From the NCBI GenBank assembly GCA_031292665.1, contig JARLGR010000033.1, positions 1-64,000 of the forward strand: a stretch of 64,000 bases of DNA, given 5' to 3'. Both the position numbers and the translations under genes were made by a program. Below are positions 1 through 6,930 of this stretch, in pieces. The notes beneath the pieces are model-generated. The model did not search any database. It worked only from the letters and a program-made list of their open reading frames with translations, and was not told where the DNA came from. The DNA is from Mycobacterium sp. GTDB lineage: Bacteria > Actinomycetota > Actinomycetes > Mycobacteriales > Mycobacteriaceae. Within the stretch, counting starts at the first letter, position 1, and each line of letters starts with the position of its first letter.

Positions 1-127
1 ACGCGCGCAGCACTCGGTAGGCGAACTCCCGATCCTCGGTGTCGAACTCCCTGGCCACGTCGTTGATCCAGGTGTGCGCGGTTTGCATCGCGTGGTCAAA
101 CGCCGAGACCTTCGTTATGGCGGACAT
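1..127 (-). CDS. DUF2267 family protein, N-terminal part (runs off window)
   Basis: Only the first 42 codons are in the window. The protein begins MSAITKVSAFDHAMQTAHTW and continues with INDVAREF and then EDREFAYRVLRA, the N-terminal signature of DUF2267 proteins, small helical proteins of unknown function common in actinobacteria. The start is secure because a textbook AAGGAGG ribosome-binding site (131-139) sits just upstream of the ATG. Base composition is normal for the chromosome, so this gene probably lies outside the prophage. Confidence 0.8.
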   Translation of the reverse strand, partial: MSAITKVSAFDHAMQTAHTWINDVAREFDTEDREFAYRVLRA

Positions 128-199
128 GACTACCTCCTTGAGACCCCGGTCTTAGTTCTACAGCCAGTCATCATGGACTAAGCCCCTTCTCCTCCCCTC

Positions 200-817
200 G
201 TGCCCGGCCGCCCGCATTCGGGCTTCGAGGTCTGGCCGTACGCATTTCAGGCTCCGCCTCCCCCGCATCCCCCAATAGGGTCGTTTGACCCAGCTATGCA
301 CGCCGGAATGCCCCCACTAGGGGTGCACCGGAATGGGAAGCGGCCCGCCCAGCCGAGAGGACAACTACCGGGTCAGCGCCCGTTAGCCACAGTCGAGCAT
401 GTGGGCCAGCAGGCTCCGTGGCCGTCCTTATCAACCGGGAGACCACGCCTAGTCAACTGCACATCACACCGGTGTCAACTGGAAGTACGCCTGGGCGAGG
501 AATTCTTCGTACTTAGTGCTAATTGCTTATGGCGATTCGATAGGTCGTCAGGTTTCGCGTTATATCCAGGAACAAACCTTTTGCATGGGCTGTATCGATG
601 TCCTGCGAATGGCAAGAAACTATTCGAACAAAACCTCGCTGACGTCGAAGTATTTACGCGAGGCGGCAGTTGGCACGGTAGTCAGCGCGAACGTCTTTTC
701 CATGAGGTCCAGAGAGGCTGGTTCGATGAGACTCAGGATGAAATCTCCGAAGAACAAGCCATTTTGCTAATGTCCAAGATCTGCAATGGTCAGGTCTACT
801 ACGGTTTCGAAAAATAG
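200..817 (+). CDS. Orphan hypothetical protein in AT-richer DNA
   Basis: I do not recognise this 205-residue ORF. Its first 90 or so residues are proline-rich and may be non-coding read-through, with possible later starts such as the ATG at 296. From about residue 92 the sequence looks more protein-like, with aromatic and acidic stretches such as GEEFFVLSANCLWRFD, RERLFHEVQRGWFDE and EEQAILLMSKI. Codons here use A or T in third position far more often than the neighbours, which suggests DNA of foreign origin. It sits where cargo genes are often found, at the end of the prophage away from the integrase. No convincing ribosome-binding site is seen. Confidence 0.3.
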   Translation: MPGRPHSGFEVWPYAFQAPPPPHPPIGSFDPAMHAGMPPLGVHRNGKRPAQPRGQLPGQRPLATVEHVGQQAPWPSLSTGRPRLVNCTSHRCQLEVRLGEEFFVLSANCLWRFDRSSGFALYPGTNLLHGLYRCPANGKKLFEQNLADVEVFTRGGSWHGSQRERLFHEVQRGWFDETQDEISEEQAILLMSKICNGQVYYGFEK

Positions 818-1059
818 ATCGTCGGCGTCGCGAATGGGGACTGTAACGCGACGTTAGGATCAAAAGTCCTGAGATCCACGCTCGAGCGATGATCACCACG
901 GGACTGCCCCCCAGAACTTGTCTTCACTGTGCGCACCACGCCAAGGCCGCACCCTACGTGCCCACGCCTAGTGCACAAATCCGCACCAGCCACCAGAAGA
1001 ACTCGCAGGTCATAGCCCTACAGAATCGCCAGAACCTCCAAAATGATAAAAGTCAGGTC
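818..1059. other. Gap between the orphan ORF and the terminase gene
   Basis: No supported gene. A minus-strand reading (within 799-993) contains the short string VVRTVKTSSGG, which resembles the start of some IS transposases, but the similarity ends after about ten residues. The left end of the prophage should lie here or just to the left. I could not find the missing C-terminal half of the 13E12 gene that would mark it. Confidence 0.4.
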
Positions 1060-1521
1060 TCATGTCAGGTACCTCTCTGCGCCTGTCTTCGGCCCGCTGG
1101 AATCGATCTGGATCCGCGCCCTGTCGGTTGGGGATAACCCGAACCGTGAACCGATAGATGTCATCATCTTTTCCGCGGCCACCATGGCCCGGAACGCCGG
1201 TGAGGGCACCAGCCCCTTATATGGGCGCTCCGTGGACGCGCCCTCGGACTCCACCTCGGTTGCGGCCCGGTTGAACAGGGCCACCGACCGGCAGTACGCG
1301 CCAAAACCGTCGACGTCCCAAGCTGTGAGTACGCGCTTGGAAATGAGGTCGGGGGCCAGGCGATCCCACACCGCCCGCGCGTCGGGCTCCAACTCCACGG
1401 GCGGCACAATCGCGGCCTCCCCTGGGATTGGTTCGTTGCGATTGACGCGGCTCTCCCTGGCGCCCTCAAGCGCCTTCAGATGATTCGGGCGCGGCCTGCG
1501 CCCGCTGCTCCGACTACCCAT
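1060..1521 (-). CDS. Phage terminase small subunit, P27 family
   Basis: The 153-residue protein opens with a basic segment (RRPRPNHLKALEGARESR) followed by NEPIP and a helical region, with PPVELEPDARAVWDRLAP, DVDGFGAYCRSVALF and RAMVAAEKMM. This is the layout of P27-type small terminase subunits, which bind phage DNA for packaging. Length is normal for the family. The ATG has AGGAG six bases upstream. The gene start overlaps the tail of an upstream reading frame by eight bases, as expected in a packed phage operon. No large subunit follows. Confidence 0.8.
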   Translation of the reverse strand: MGSRSSGRRPRPNHLKALEGARESRVNRNEPIPGEAAIVPPVELEPDARAVWDRLAPDLISKRVLTAWDVDGFGAYCRSVALFNRAATEVESEGASTERPYKGLVPSPAFRAMVAAEKMMTSIGSRFGLSPTDRARIQIDSSGPKTGAERYLT

Positions 1522-1613
1522 TTCGAACTCCTAATTTTGCTGGGTGGGTTTGCCAGTTTGCTGAAATGCTGGAATTTTCTCGATCTGTATTCTCTGGCGG
1601 CAAATACTTTCGC

Positions 1614-2240
1614 CTAGCGGGGTCGCGGATGGTGACCTGCATCAGCGATAAAAAGCCCCCCCCCTCTGAGCTGCGATGATGCAGCGGTGACCGTGGTGTT
1701 CGGCGACCGTCCGGCGGGATTGGCTGGGGTGGTTCGGGATGGGTGATCACTTTCAGCTGACCCGGTGTTTGCTGGGGACTGGCCGGTGTTTGCTGGCGGT
1801 CTGCGAAAGGATCTCCTCACTTCCGGCCTGGCGATGACACGGTGTCGCGTGTGCCTTGTCGCTGGTGTTCGGGGGATCTCCGTCACTTCCGGGCCGGCCA
1901 TTTCAGGGGCGGCAATCCGGTATATGCGCCACGGCCGGCACCGATTTCCGGCAGTCCCGGATGCCGCCTTGGCAGCGGCGCGGTGCCAAGCCTGCTTATC
2001 GGCGTCGTTGGCGTCGACCGTGTCGGAAACCTCGTAGCGGCCAACAGTGTCGTTTGTGGGCAACTGCGACGGCGTCGGGGTGGGGTGCTTCGTCACTGTG
2101 TTGTTAGGTACTAGCCGGCCTAGACAGCCCGGGCATTTGCGCTGCCCGATCTCGGGGAACGATCTAAAGCAGACGCAACACGCGGAGCGCGGCTGGGTCA
2201 TCGCAGTCCGCAGCATTTCGCGGGGGTCGTCGTCGGTCAT
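1614..2240 (-). CDS. Prophage zinc-finger protein, possibly frameshifted at its 3' end
   Basis: Begins MTDDDPREMLRTAMTQPRSA and carries two cysteine pairs, CCVC and CPGC, about 14 residues apart, likely one zinc site. The start is the ATG at 2240, preceded by GAAGGAG, and it overlaps the stop of the upstream gene (ATGTGA). The second half is low in complexity and rich in Pro, Arg and Thr, with a short internal repeat coding ANTG twice. A run of nine C (1656-1664, nine G on the coding strand) lies near the 3' end, and past it the neighbouring frame stays open to 1514, touching the terminase gene. The annotated C-terminus may therefore be wrong. Function is unknown. Confidence 0.5.
   Translation of the reverse strand: MTDDDPREMLRTAMTQPRSACCVCFRSFPEIGQRKCPGCLGRLVPNNTVTKHPTPTPSQLPTNDTVGRYEVSDTVDANDADKQAWHRAAAKAASGTAGNRCRPWRIYRIAAPEMAGPEVTEIPRTPATRHTRHRVIARPEVRRSFRRPPANTGQSPANTGSAESDHPSRTTPANPAGRSPNTTVTAASSQLRGGGLFIADAGHHPRPR
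1772..1899. repeat. Short direct repeats inside the prophage zinc-finger gene
   Basis: CCGGTGTTTGCTGG occurs twice between about 1760 and 1796, and GGATCTCC followed by TCACTTCCGG occurs twice, near 1808 and again near 1875. The copies are few and unequally spaced, so this is local slippage or small duplication rather than a CRISPR array. It explains the repetitive C-terminal half of the protein encoded here. Confidence 0.5.
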
Positions 2241-2440
2241 GTGTCTCCTTCGTGTCGGCTGTAGCGGATGCCGAAGCCGCCGGTGGCTTCGAGGTTGGCG
2301 TACCAGGGGCATGTCGCGTCGTGGTGCACTTCGAGGTGTCCGCGGTCGCTGAGGGTGACGTCGCTGTTGCAGTCGGGGCAGGCGACGAGTTTTGTGATTC
2401 GGGTGGGTGCGCGGTGGGTGCGGCGCTGACGGCGGTTCAC
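2237..2440 (-). CDS. Small prophage zinc-ribbon protein
   Basis: A 67-residue protein starting at a GTG that overlaps the primase stop as GTGA, so translation is probably coupled. It contains CPDC, then HLEVHH and a further CPW, a possible single zinc ribbon. The gene ends in the four-base overlap ATGTGA with the next gene. A longer upstream reading of this frame is a shadow of the primase gene. Small zinc-ribbon proteins are common in this position in mycobacterial prophages; the role is unknown. Confidence 0.6.
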   Translation of the reverse strand: MNRRQRRTHRAPTRITKLVACPDCNSDVTLSDRGHLEVHHDATCPWYANLEATGGFGIRYSRHEGDT

Positions 2441-4416
2441 TGGTCGTACCCGGCGGCGATGTTTGCCCAGAGGCGGTGACAGTCGTTGCAGCGGGGTCGG
2501 CCGGCGGAGTGTTTTCGGCCGCAGCCGTCGATGCAGAGCCCGTTTCGGTAGGCGGTGTGTTGTTCGGGGGTGGTTTTCGGGAGTCCAGATGACCACCGTG
2601 TCTCTCTATTGATCATCAGGATGTCTTGGCTGGTAGGGGGGTTATGTGGGTTTTCCAGATGATCACCAGATGATCCAGATGACCAGATGACCGAGACGGC
2701 GTCATCTTGATCATCTGGGGCGCGGTCGGCGTGCTGGGGCAGCCGCCAGAACCACGGTCCGTCGCCGTCCGCCCGGGTGGCCTCGACGCTGAGGCGTTTC
2801 TTTGCTGCGTATCTCTTTCGTTGGCTGAAGCCTGCCCGTTCGCCGGCGTTGTGGGTGTCTTTGGCCCAACGCGGCCCGGCGGCCAGATAGGTCGCCAGCC
2901 ATGCCACGACGTCGTCGGCGCCGGCGCCGGCGCTGTGGTCGGCGGCGTAGTTGTCGGCGAGTTGTTCGCGCGCTGTCTGGGTGGACTCGCCGAGGTAGGT
3001 CAGCAGCGGCACGGCGCCGTCGTGGTCCTCGGTGGGCTCGAAGTGTTGGACGGTGGTGATGGTGAACTTGGACGCCGGGATGGGGGCGGCGGTGTTCATC
3101 TTCTCCGGTCCGACGGTGAGGTTGCCATCGTCGTCGGCCTGCGCGAACAGGGTCATCCGGGCCTTTTTGCGGAGTTCCCCGGTGGCGCCGTATTTGTCGC
3201 GGGCGTTGGCGGTGGAGACGCGGTTGGTGTGGCAGAGGAGCAGCACTGCGGCGTCGGTGAGGGTGGCGATCTCTTTCCAGGGGTGCAGCGCCTGGCGGGC
3301 CTGTTGGGGGTCGCGCACTGAGAGGGCGGCGGGGACGGTGTCGAGCCAGGCGTCCACGATGACGAGGTCCGGTTTCGGGTCGGCTTGGCTGATCAGGTGC
3401 ATGTCCCGCGGGTACACGGGGGCGCCGCTGCCGTCGTCGTCGACGCAGATCACGTCGATCATGGACAGGTCGGCGCCGGCGACCTCGAGGCGTGGCCGCA
3501 CGACGCTGCACCAATCGTCTTCGGTGATGGCGGCGATGATGACCCGGCCGGGGGCGCGGGCCGGTATGCCGAACCCGGGCAGTTCTGCGCCGGTGCTGAC
3601 GGCGGCGACCAGCCAGACCCACAGCAGGCTTTTGCCGAGGCCTTCGTCGCCGATGAGCAGGCTGGGCGCGGCGCGGGGGATCCGGTTTTTGGCGAGCCAG
3701 CGGGGTTGGGCGGCGGGTTTGAGGTCGGCGGCCTTCCATCGTCTCGGTCGGCCGTCGGTGATGGGAACGAGTTCGTCGAGGGTGTGGCCGGCGGCGATGT
3801 GGTCGGCGGCGTCCTTGCCGGCCGCGGCCTCCACAACCTGCACCGACGCGGCGACGCCGTCGAGCAGCCCGGCGGCCTGGGTGGCATGGTCGCGGCCGGG
3901 CTTGTCCTTGTCGGCGATGACGACCGCGGTCTTGCCCTTCAACACCGACCAATCGGCTTTATGGGCTTTGCCTGCACCCATCGCCGAACACACCGCGGCA
4001 CCGCCGAGAGCCTCGATCGCCAGCACGTCCTTTTCCCCTTCGGGGATATAGACGGTGGCGGCGTCGCCGATCCGGTCGGCGTGAAACAGGTCAGCGCCTT
4101 TGGTGTTGCCTGATTGCGGGAACGTCTTGTTGAGCTTGCGGTGAACGATGCGGCCATCCGGGTAGCGGTAATCGGCGCCTTTGCGAGTGTCGAACAGGTC
4201 GGCCATCCCGAGGTTGACCGCTTCGACCACGGCCTCGGTGGGGCATCCGGCGTGACAGTGGATGAGGACTTGGCCGTCTATGCCGGTGATGCTCAGTGAT
4301 GGCCGGCCGTCGTTGTGGGCGGGGCATTGCGCCACGGCGCGGGTGCCGTTGGCGTTGACGTGGCTGCCGTGGTCGCGCAGCACGTCCACCAGGCGCTCAT
4401 AGGCAGTGGCGTTCAC
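2437..4416 (-). CDS. Prophage DNA primase-helicase (CHC2-like zinc finger, TOPRIM, RecA-like ATPase)
   Basis: The GTG at 4416 gives a 659-residue protein and overlaps the upstream stop as GTGA; a TTG at 4461 would add 15 residues. The N-terminus has a zinc-binding pattern, CPAH at residues 31-34 and HCHAGC near 53-58. A TOPRIM segment follows, with YIPEGEKDVLAIEALGG and the acidic triad-like VVIADKDKPG. Then comes a helicase ATPase with Walker A GDEGLGKS and a Walker B-like DLVIVDAWLD. It probably starts replication of the excised element. The last 80 residues hold a second cysteine cluster (CIDGCGR, then CNDCHR). Confidence 0.85.
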   Translation of the reverse strand: MNATAYERLVDVLRDHGSHVNANGTRAVAQCPAHNDGRPSLSITGIDGQVLIHCHAGCPTEAVVEAVNLGMADLFDTRKGADYRYPDGRIVHRKLNKTFPQSGNTKGADLFHADRIGDAATVYIPEGEKDVLAIEALGGAAVCSAMGAGKAHKADWSVLKGKTAVVIADKDKPGRDHATQAAGLLDGVAASVQVVEAAAGKDAADHIAAGHTLDELVPITDGRPRRWKAADLKPAAQPRWLAKNRIPRAAPSLLIGDEGLGKSLLWVWLVAAVSTGAELPGFGIPARAPGRVIIAAITEDDWCSVVRPRLEVAGADLSMIDVICVDDDGSGAPVYPRDMHLISQADPKPDLVIVDAWLDTVPAALSVRDPQQARQALHPWKEIATLTDAAVLLLCHTNRVSTANARDKYGATGELRKKARMTLFAQADDDGNLTVGPEKMNTAAPIPASKFTITTVQHFEPTEDHDGAVPLLTYLGESTQTAREQLADNYAADHSAGAGADDVVAWLATYLAAGPRWAKDTHNAGERAGFSQRKRYAAKKRLSVEATRADGDGPWFWRLPQHADRAPDDQDDAVSVIWSSGSSGDHLENPHNPPTSQDILMINRETRWSSGLPKTTPEQHTAYRNGLCIDGCGRKHSAGRPRCNDCHRLWANIAAGYDQ

Positions 4417-4571
4417 CGTGCGAGCTCGTATTCGTCGGCCAGCTTCGACAGCACCGCCCAAGCGTGCGGTTCACCGACTTCGCGGGCCGCAACCCGCAAT
4501 GCATCCGCGGCACCGGCTGCAAATCCGTCACACCATCCGGAGGCGTATGCACCGGGCCTAGGCCGCCGCAC
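4413..4571 (-). CDS. Small prophage protein upstream of the primase
   Basis: This frame has no ATG; a GTG at 4571 gives 52 residues. The protein contains AYASGWCDGFAAGAADALR and ends AWAVLSKLADEYELAR. Its stop overlaps the primase GTG as GTGA, evidence that it is translated. I recall similar small proteins with a G(W)xxGF and LADEY ending beside mycobacteriophage primases, but cannot name a function. The frame is open as far back as the excisionase stop at 4713, so the start could be further upstream. Confidence 0.5.
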   Translation of the reverse strand: MRRPRPGAYASGWCDGFAAGAADALRVAAREVGEPHAWAVLSKLADEYELAR

Positions 4572-4573
4572 GT

Positions 4574-4713
4574 TAATGCGAAGTGCCGGCCGTTTGGTGG
4601 CGGCTGGTGTTGTGGGATGTTGCGGAGTGGCTGGTAACCGCTCTTTCGACGTTGGCCGGTTCCCCTCGGGGCCGGCCTTCGTCGCGTCTAGGCGGCCCCG
4701 AATCGCGGCGCAT
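4574..4713 (-). CDS. Possible 46-residue ORF coupled to the excisionase
   Basis: An ATG overlapping the excisionase stop (TGATG) opens a 46-codon frame, rich in Arg, Ser and Thr, that stops three bases before the GTG of the next gene. Position and overlap fit a translated link in the operon, but the amino-acid composition does not look like a folded protein. It may simply be a spacer. Confidence 0.22.
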
Positions 4714-5036
4714 CACGCAGCATCACCGCCGCCTGGGCGAGTGTTAGCGAGGTCGCGGCGGGCCGGCTCCAGCAGGACGCGCAGCCGGTCGACCTGCTCT
4801 TGGGTGAGCGGCGGGGCTTTGGCCAGAACCTTCGTAATATACGACTCAAACTCAACGTTATTGCCGTTGGCGGGCCGCAGCAGCGCGGCCTCTACCTGCT
4901 CGGCGTCGAGTTTGATCAGGCGCTCGCCCACGAGGTACGCGGTGAGCTGGCCGGTTTTGATCTTGCGGCGAATTGTCTTGTCCGACAGGCCGTAACGGTC
5001 GCAGACATCACGGATAGTGATGAGTTTTCCGGGCAC
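4713..5036 (-). CDS. Excisionase-type helix-turn-helix protein (recombination directionality factor candidate)
   Basis: The 107-residue protein has a MerR/excisionase-type winged helix near the N-terminus: TIRDVCDRYGLSDKTIRRKI followed by LTAYLVGERLIKLDAEQVEAAL. In phiRv1 the equivalent small protein directs the serine integrase toward excision. The start is GTG, with GGAGA about eight bases upstream. It is the third gene from the integrase, the same relative place as in phiRv1. The C-terminal tail (PPLTQEQVDRLRVLLEPARRD) is typical of mycobacterial members. Confidence 0.8.
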   Translation of the reverse strand: MPGKLITIRDVCDRYGLSDKTIRRKIKTGQLTAYLVGERLIKLDAEQVEAALLRPANGNNVEFESYITKVLAKAPPLTQEQVDRLRVLLEPARRDLANTRPGGGDAA

Positions 5037-5041
5037 AGAAT

Positions 5042-5062
5042 GTCTCCGTCGAAATTGGAGAC
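5042..5062. promoter_or_regulatory. Small inverted repeat upstream of the excisionase
   Basis: GTCTCC (5042-5047) and GGAGAC (5057-5062) form a six-base stem with a nine-base loop just upstream of the excisionase GTG. The 98-base gap between this gene and the next one upstream is the largest in the operon's early part. It also holds TGTCTATACATTAACA (5110-5125), AT-rich for this DNA. It could be an operator or an excisionase-binding region. Confidence 0.35.
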
Positions 5063-5134
5063 TCGTGCCAGAGAGTCGGTTTCGCGACCTAATGCGCGAG
5101 GCGCTTCTGTCTATACATTAACAGCCAGGGCGGG

Positions 5135-5503
5135 TCATTCGCTGGATGATCTGGGATCGGTTTTATGGCGTGTCGTGCCAGGCGGGTACATCGGCGGGCG
5201 ACCAGCGTCGGTCCACCCTCTATCGGCGGTGTCGCCGTAGGGTGCCTGAATGTCGCGCTCCCCTGCGAGGGCGGCGGCGCGGAGCCGTTGAATGTCGAGC
5301 TGCACCGGCTTCTTGCACGGCTTGCAGTAGCCGCCGAGCTCGCCGGCCTCGTCGTCAAAGAGCTGGTCGACGGCGCGGGTTCCGAATAAGCCGTTGTGCC
5401 ACGCCTCGGCGCTGTAGTCGACCAGCAAGCCGTCCACGTCGGCGCGGACTGTGCCGACGCGGTGGCGGCGCGGGCAGAACACCTTGAGAACTTCGCGACT
5501 CAT
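5135..5503 (-). CDS. Conserved small prophage protein with cysteine pairs
   Basis: The start is the ATG at 5503, which overlaps the integrase stop as ATGA, giving 122 residues. It begins SREVLKVFCPRRHRVGTVRA and later has YCKPCKKPV, so one Cys and one CxxC may form a zinc site. Its place between integrase and excisionase matches an uncharacterised gene of phiRv1 and phiRv2. Coupling to the integrase suggests the two are made together. Function is unknown. Confidence 0.7.
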   Translation of the reverse strand: MSREVLKVFCPRRHRVGTVRADVDGLLVDYSAEAWHNGLFGTRAVDQLFDDEAGELGGYCKPCKKPVQLDIQRLRAAALAGERDIQAPYGDTADRGWTDAGRPPMYPPGTTRHKTDPRSSSE

Positions 5504-6867
5504 CGCAGCCACTCAATCGCAATCCGCTCGGGGTCGAACGGCACCCGGCCATGCTTCCCGACTGGCAATATCGTCGCGGTCATCAACACGTTGATGACGG
5601 CGCGCTGACGGTCAGGGTCCAACCGGGCGAACGCCTGATACACGCGCTCGGTGCCCAACGGCACGTCGGCGAATACCCGTTTCACGCTGGCGTCGGCCAT
5701 CTTCGCCTCGATCGCGTCAAGCTTCGCGTTGAGTCGTTCCCGCACGGCCCGCAGCTCGGCCGCGGACAGTTCCCCGTCGGCGAAGTCGGTGGCCAGCTCG
5801 ATCCGGCGGGCACGAATCGCGTTGGCCTCGGCGCTCAGCTTGTCCAAGTCCGGGGCATCCCGGTCGATGAGTAATTCCTTGGCATCCTCGCGTGCCAGCC
5901 GCGCACACACCACGCCGCGGATCGTCTCGTCAGCGTCGGGCTTGGAAATCGCCACCCCAAAGCACTTCCAGCACCGATAGCGTTCCTGCCCCTTGGACCC
6001 CTGGTAACCGCCGATTCGGCCCCCATCGGCACACTTGCCGCAGCGCAGGACGCCGGTCAGGAAGTGCCGGCGCACCGTCTTAGGGCCCGGCTTACGGGCC
6101 GGATCGTTGAGCAGGGCTTGCGTTGCCCGCCAGGTCGATTCGTCCACCAGCGGCGACCACGTCCCCGGCCCGACGATGACATCGTTGTGGGCGCGCAGCC
6201 CGGCGTTGCGCGGCGAGCGCAGAAACAGGCTGAGCGTCGATGCGGACCACGGCTTGCCGGTGCGCCCGTAGTAGCCGCGCTTGTTCCATTCCCGCGCCAG
6301 CCCGGACAGCGACCCTCCCCCGAGAATGGTCTCGTAGCCCTGACGGACCAGCTCAGCCTCGACGGGGTGCGGCTGGTGGTCATCGGTGTAGCCGAACGCC
6401 GCCTTCCACTTCGGGGCGCCGTTCGTCGCCAACTGTTTGGCGGCGGCGATCTGCCGGGCCGCCTTGTGCTCTACTTCGTGCCGGGCCACGTTCGCCATGA
6501 TTCCCGCGATCATGCGGCCCTGCGGCGTTGCCAGGTCCACGTCGCCGCTCACGGTCGCCAGCGCGATCTGCTTGGCGTCGGCGACCTGAATGAACCGCTC
6601 AAGCTCGATCGGGCGGCGGTGCAGGCGGTCCAGGTCCCAGGCAATCACGGCGGTGACGCGGCCATCCTCCATGTCGCGCAGTAGCCGCTGATACTCGGGT
6701 CGCGACTTTCGCGGGTTGGACGCCGAGCAGTCGTTGTCCGCGTATTCCGCGAGGTTCTTCCAGCCTTTGCGCTTGGCCAGCGCGCGGCACTCGGTGCGCT
6801 GCCGGTCGATCGCGACGGCGTTCTTATGCCGGTCGAGCGACTGTCGCAGGTAGACGGCGGTGGTCAT
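5500..6867 (-). CDS. int: Large serine recombinase (phage integrase), phiRv1 type
   Basis: The 455-residue protein has the resolvase/invertase catalytic domain with YLRQS (nucleophile Ser10), the DxxCSAS and SRPEYQRLL region, and the long helix TPQGRMIAGIMANVARHE. A recombinase domain and a zinc ribbon (LRCGKCADGG and YRCWKCFG) follow. A coiled-coil-like segment (residues 350-400) lies within the C-terminal part. Serine integrases cut and exchange attP and attB with a two-base central overlap. The gene begins about 40 bases from the junction with the 13E12 gene, as in phiRv1, whose integrase targets 13E12 repeats. Confidence 0.92.
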   Translation of the reverse strand: MTTAVYLRQSLDRHKNAVAIDRQRTECRALAKRKGWKNLAEYADNDCSASNPRKSRPEYQRLLRDMEDGRVTAVIAWDLDRLHRRPIELERFIQVADAKQIALATVSGDVDLATPQGRMIAGIMANVARHEVEHKAARQIAAAKQLATNGAPKWKAAFGYTDDHQPHPVEAELVRQGYETILGGGSLSGLAREWNKRGYYGRTGKPWSASTLSLFLRSPRNAGLRAHNDVIVGPGTWSPLVDESTWRATQALLNDPARKPGPKTVRRHFLTGVLRCGKCADGGRIGGYQGSKGQERYRCWKCFGVAISKPDADETIRGVVCARLAREDAKELLIDRDAPDLDKLSAEANAIRARRIELATDFADGELSAAELRAVRERLNAKLDAIEAKMADASVKRVFADVPLGTERVYQAFARLDPDRQRAVINVLMTATILPVGKHGRVPFDPERIAIEWLR

Positions 6868-6930
6868 GGGAAGTGACCCTAGCCTCTTGTGTGTCGTTTA
6901 GCCAGCCGTTAATGTTGGCGGCACAGGCAT
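6868..6930. other. Prophage-chromosome junction (attachment site)
   Basis: The 13E12 reading frame is normal up to NLKCLCRQH and then hits TAA at 6909-6911. Family members normally continue for about 30 more residues (roughly HHLLKTFW and onward). The switch from conserved 13E12 sequence to integrase-proximal sequence therefore lies close to 6905-6925. This fits an attachment half-site made by a phiRv1-type serine integrase. The matching half-site was not found at the left end. Confidence 0.65.

Larger units (their letters stand above)
1060..6910 (-). mobile_element. phiRv1-like short prophage or phage satellite
   Basis: A block of co-oriented genes, most of them overlapping by 1-8 bases, reads from the integrase (right) to the terminase small subunit (left): serine integrase, conserved small protein, excisionase, small ORFs, primase-helicase, two zinc-finger proteins, P27 terminase. 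This order matches the replication side of the M. tuberculosis phiRv1 and phiRv2 prophages as I remember them. The integrase abuts a 13E12 gene, the known target of phiRv1. Terminase large subunit, portal, protease and capsid genes are absent, so the element is a decayed prophage or depends on a helper phage. The right boundary is good to a few tens of bases; the left boundary is uncertain (anywhere in 128-1060). Confidence 0.75.

Noticed and set aside
799-993. Minus-strand ORF with VVRTVKTSSGG as a transposase gene
   Set aside because: Resemblance covers about ten residues only and the rest does not fit any transposase I know.
1760-1900. Repeated segments that could suggest a CRISPR array
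   Set aside because: Only two copies of each of two different short repeats, with no regular spacer length and within a coding frame.
2707-4113. Several long plus-strand frames over the prophage primase
   Set aside because: All antisense to the primase-helicase, which has clear zinc, TOPRIM and Walker motifs.
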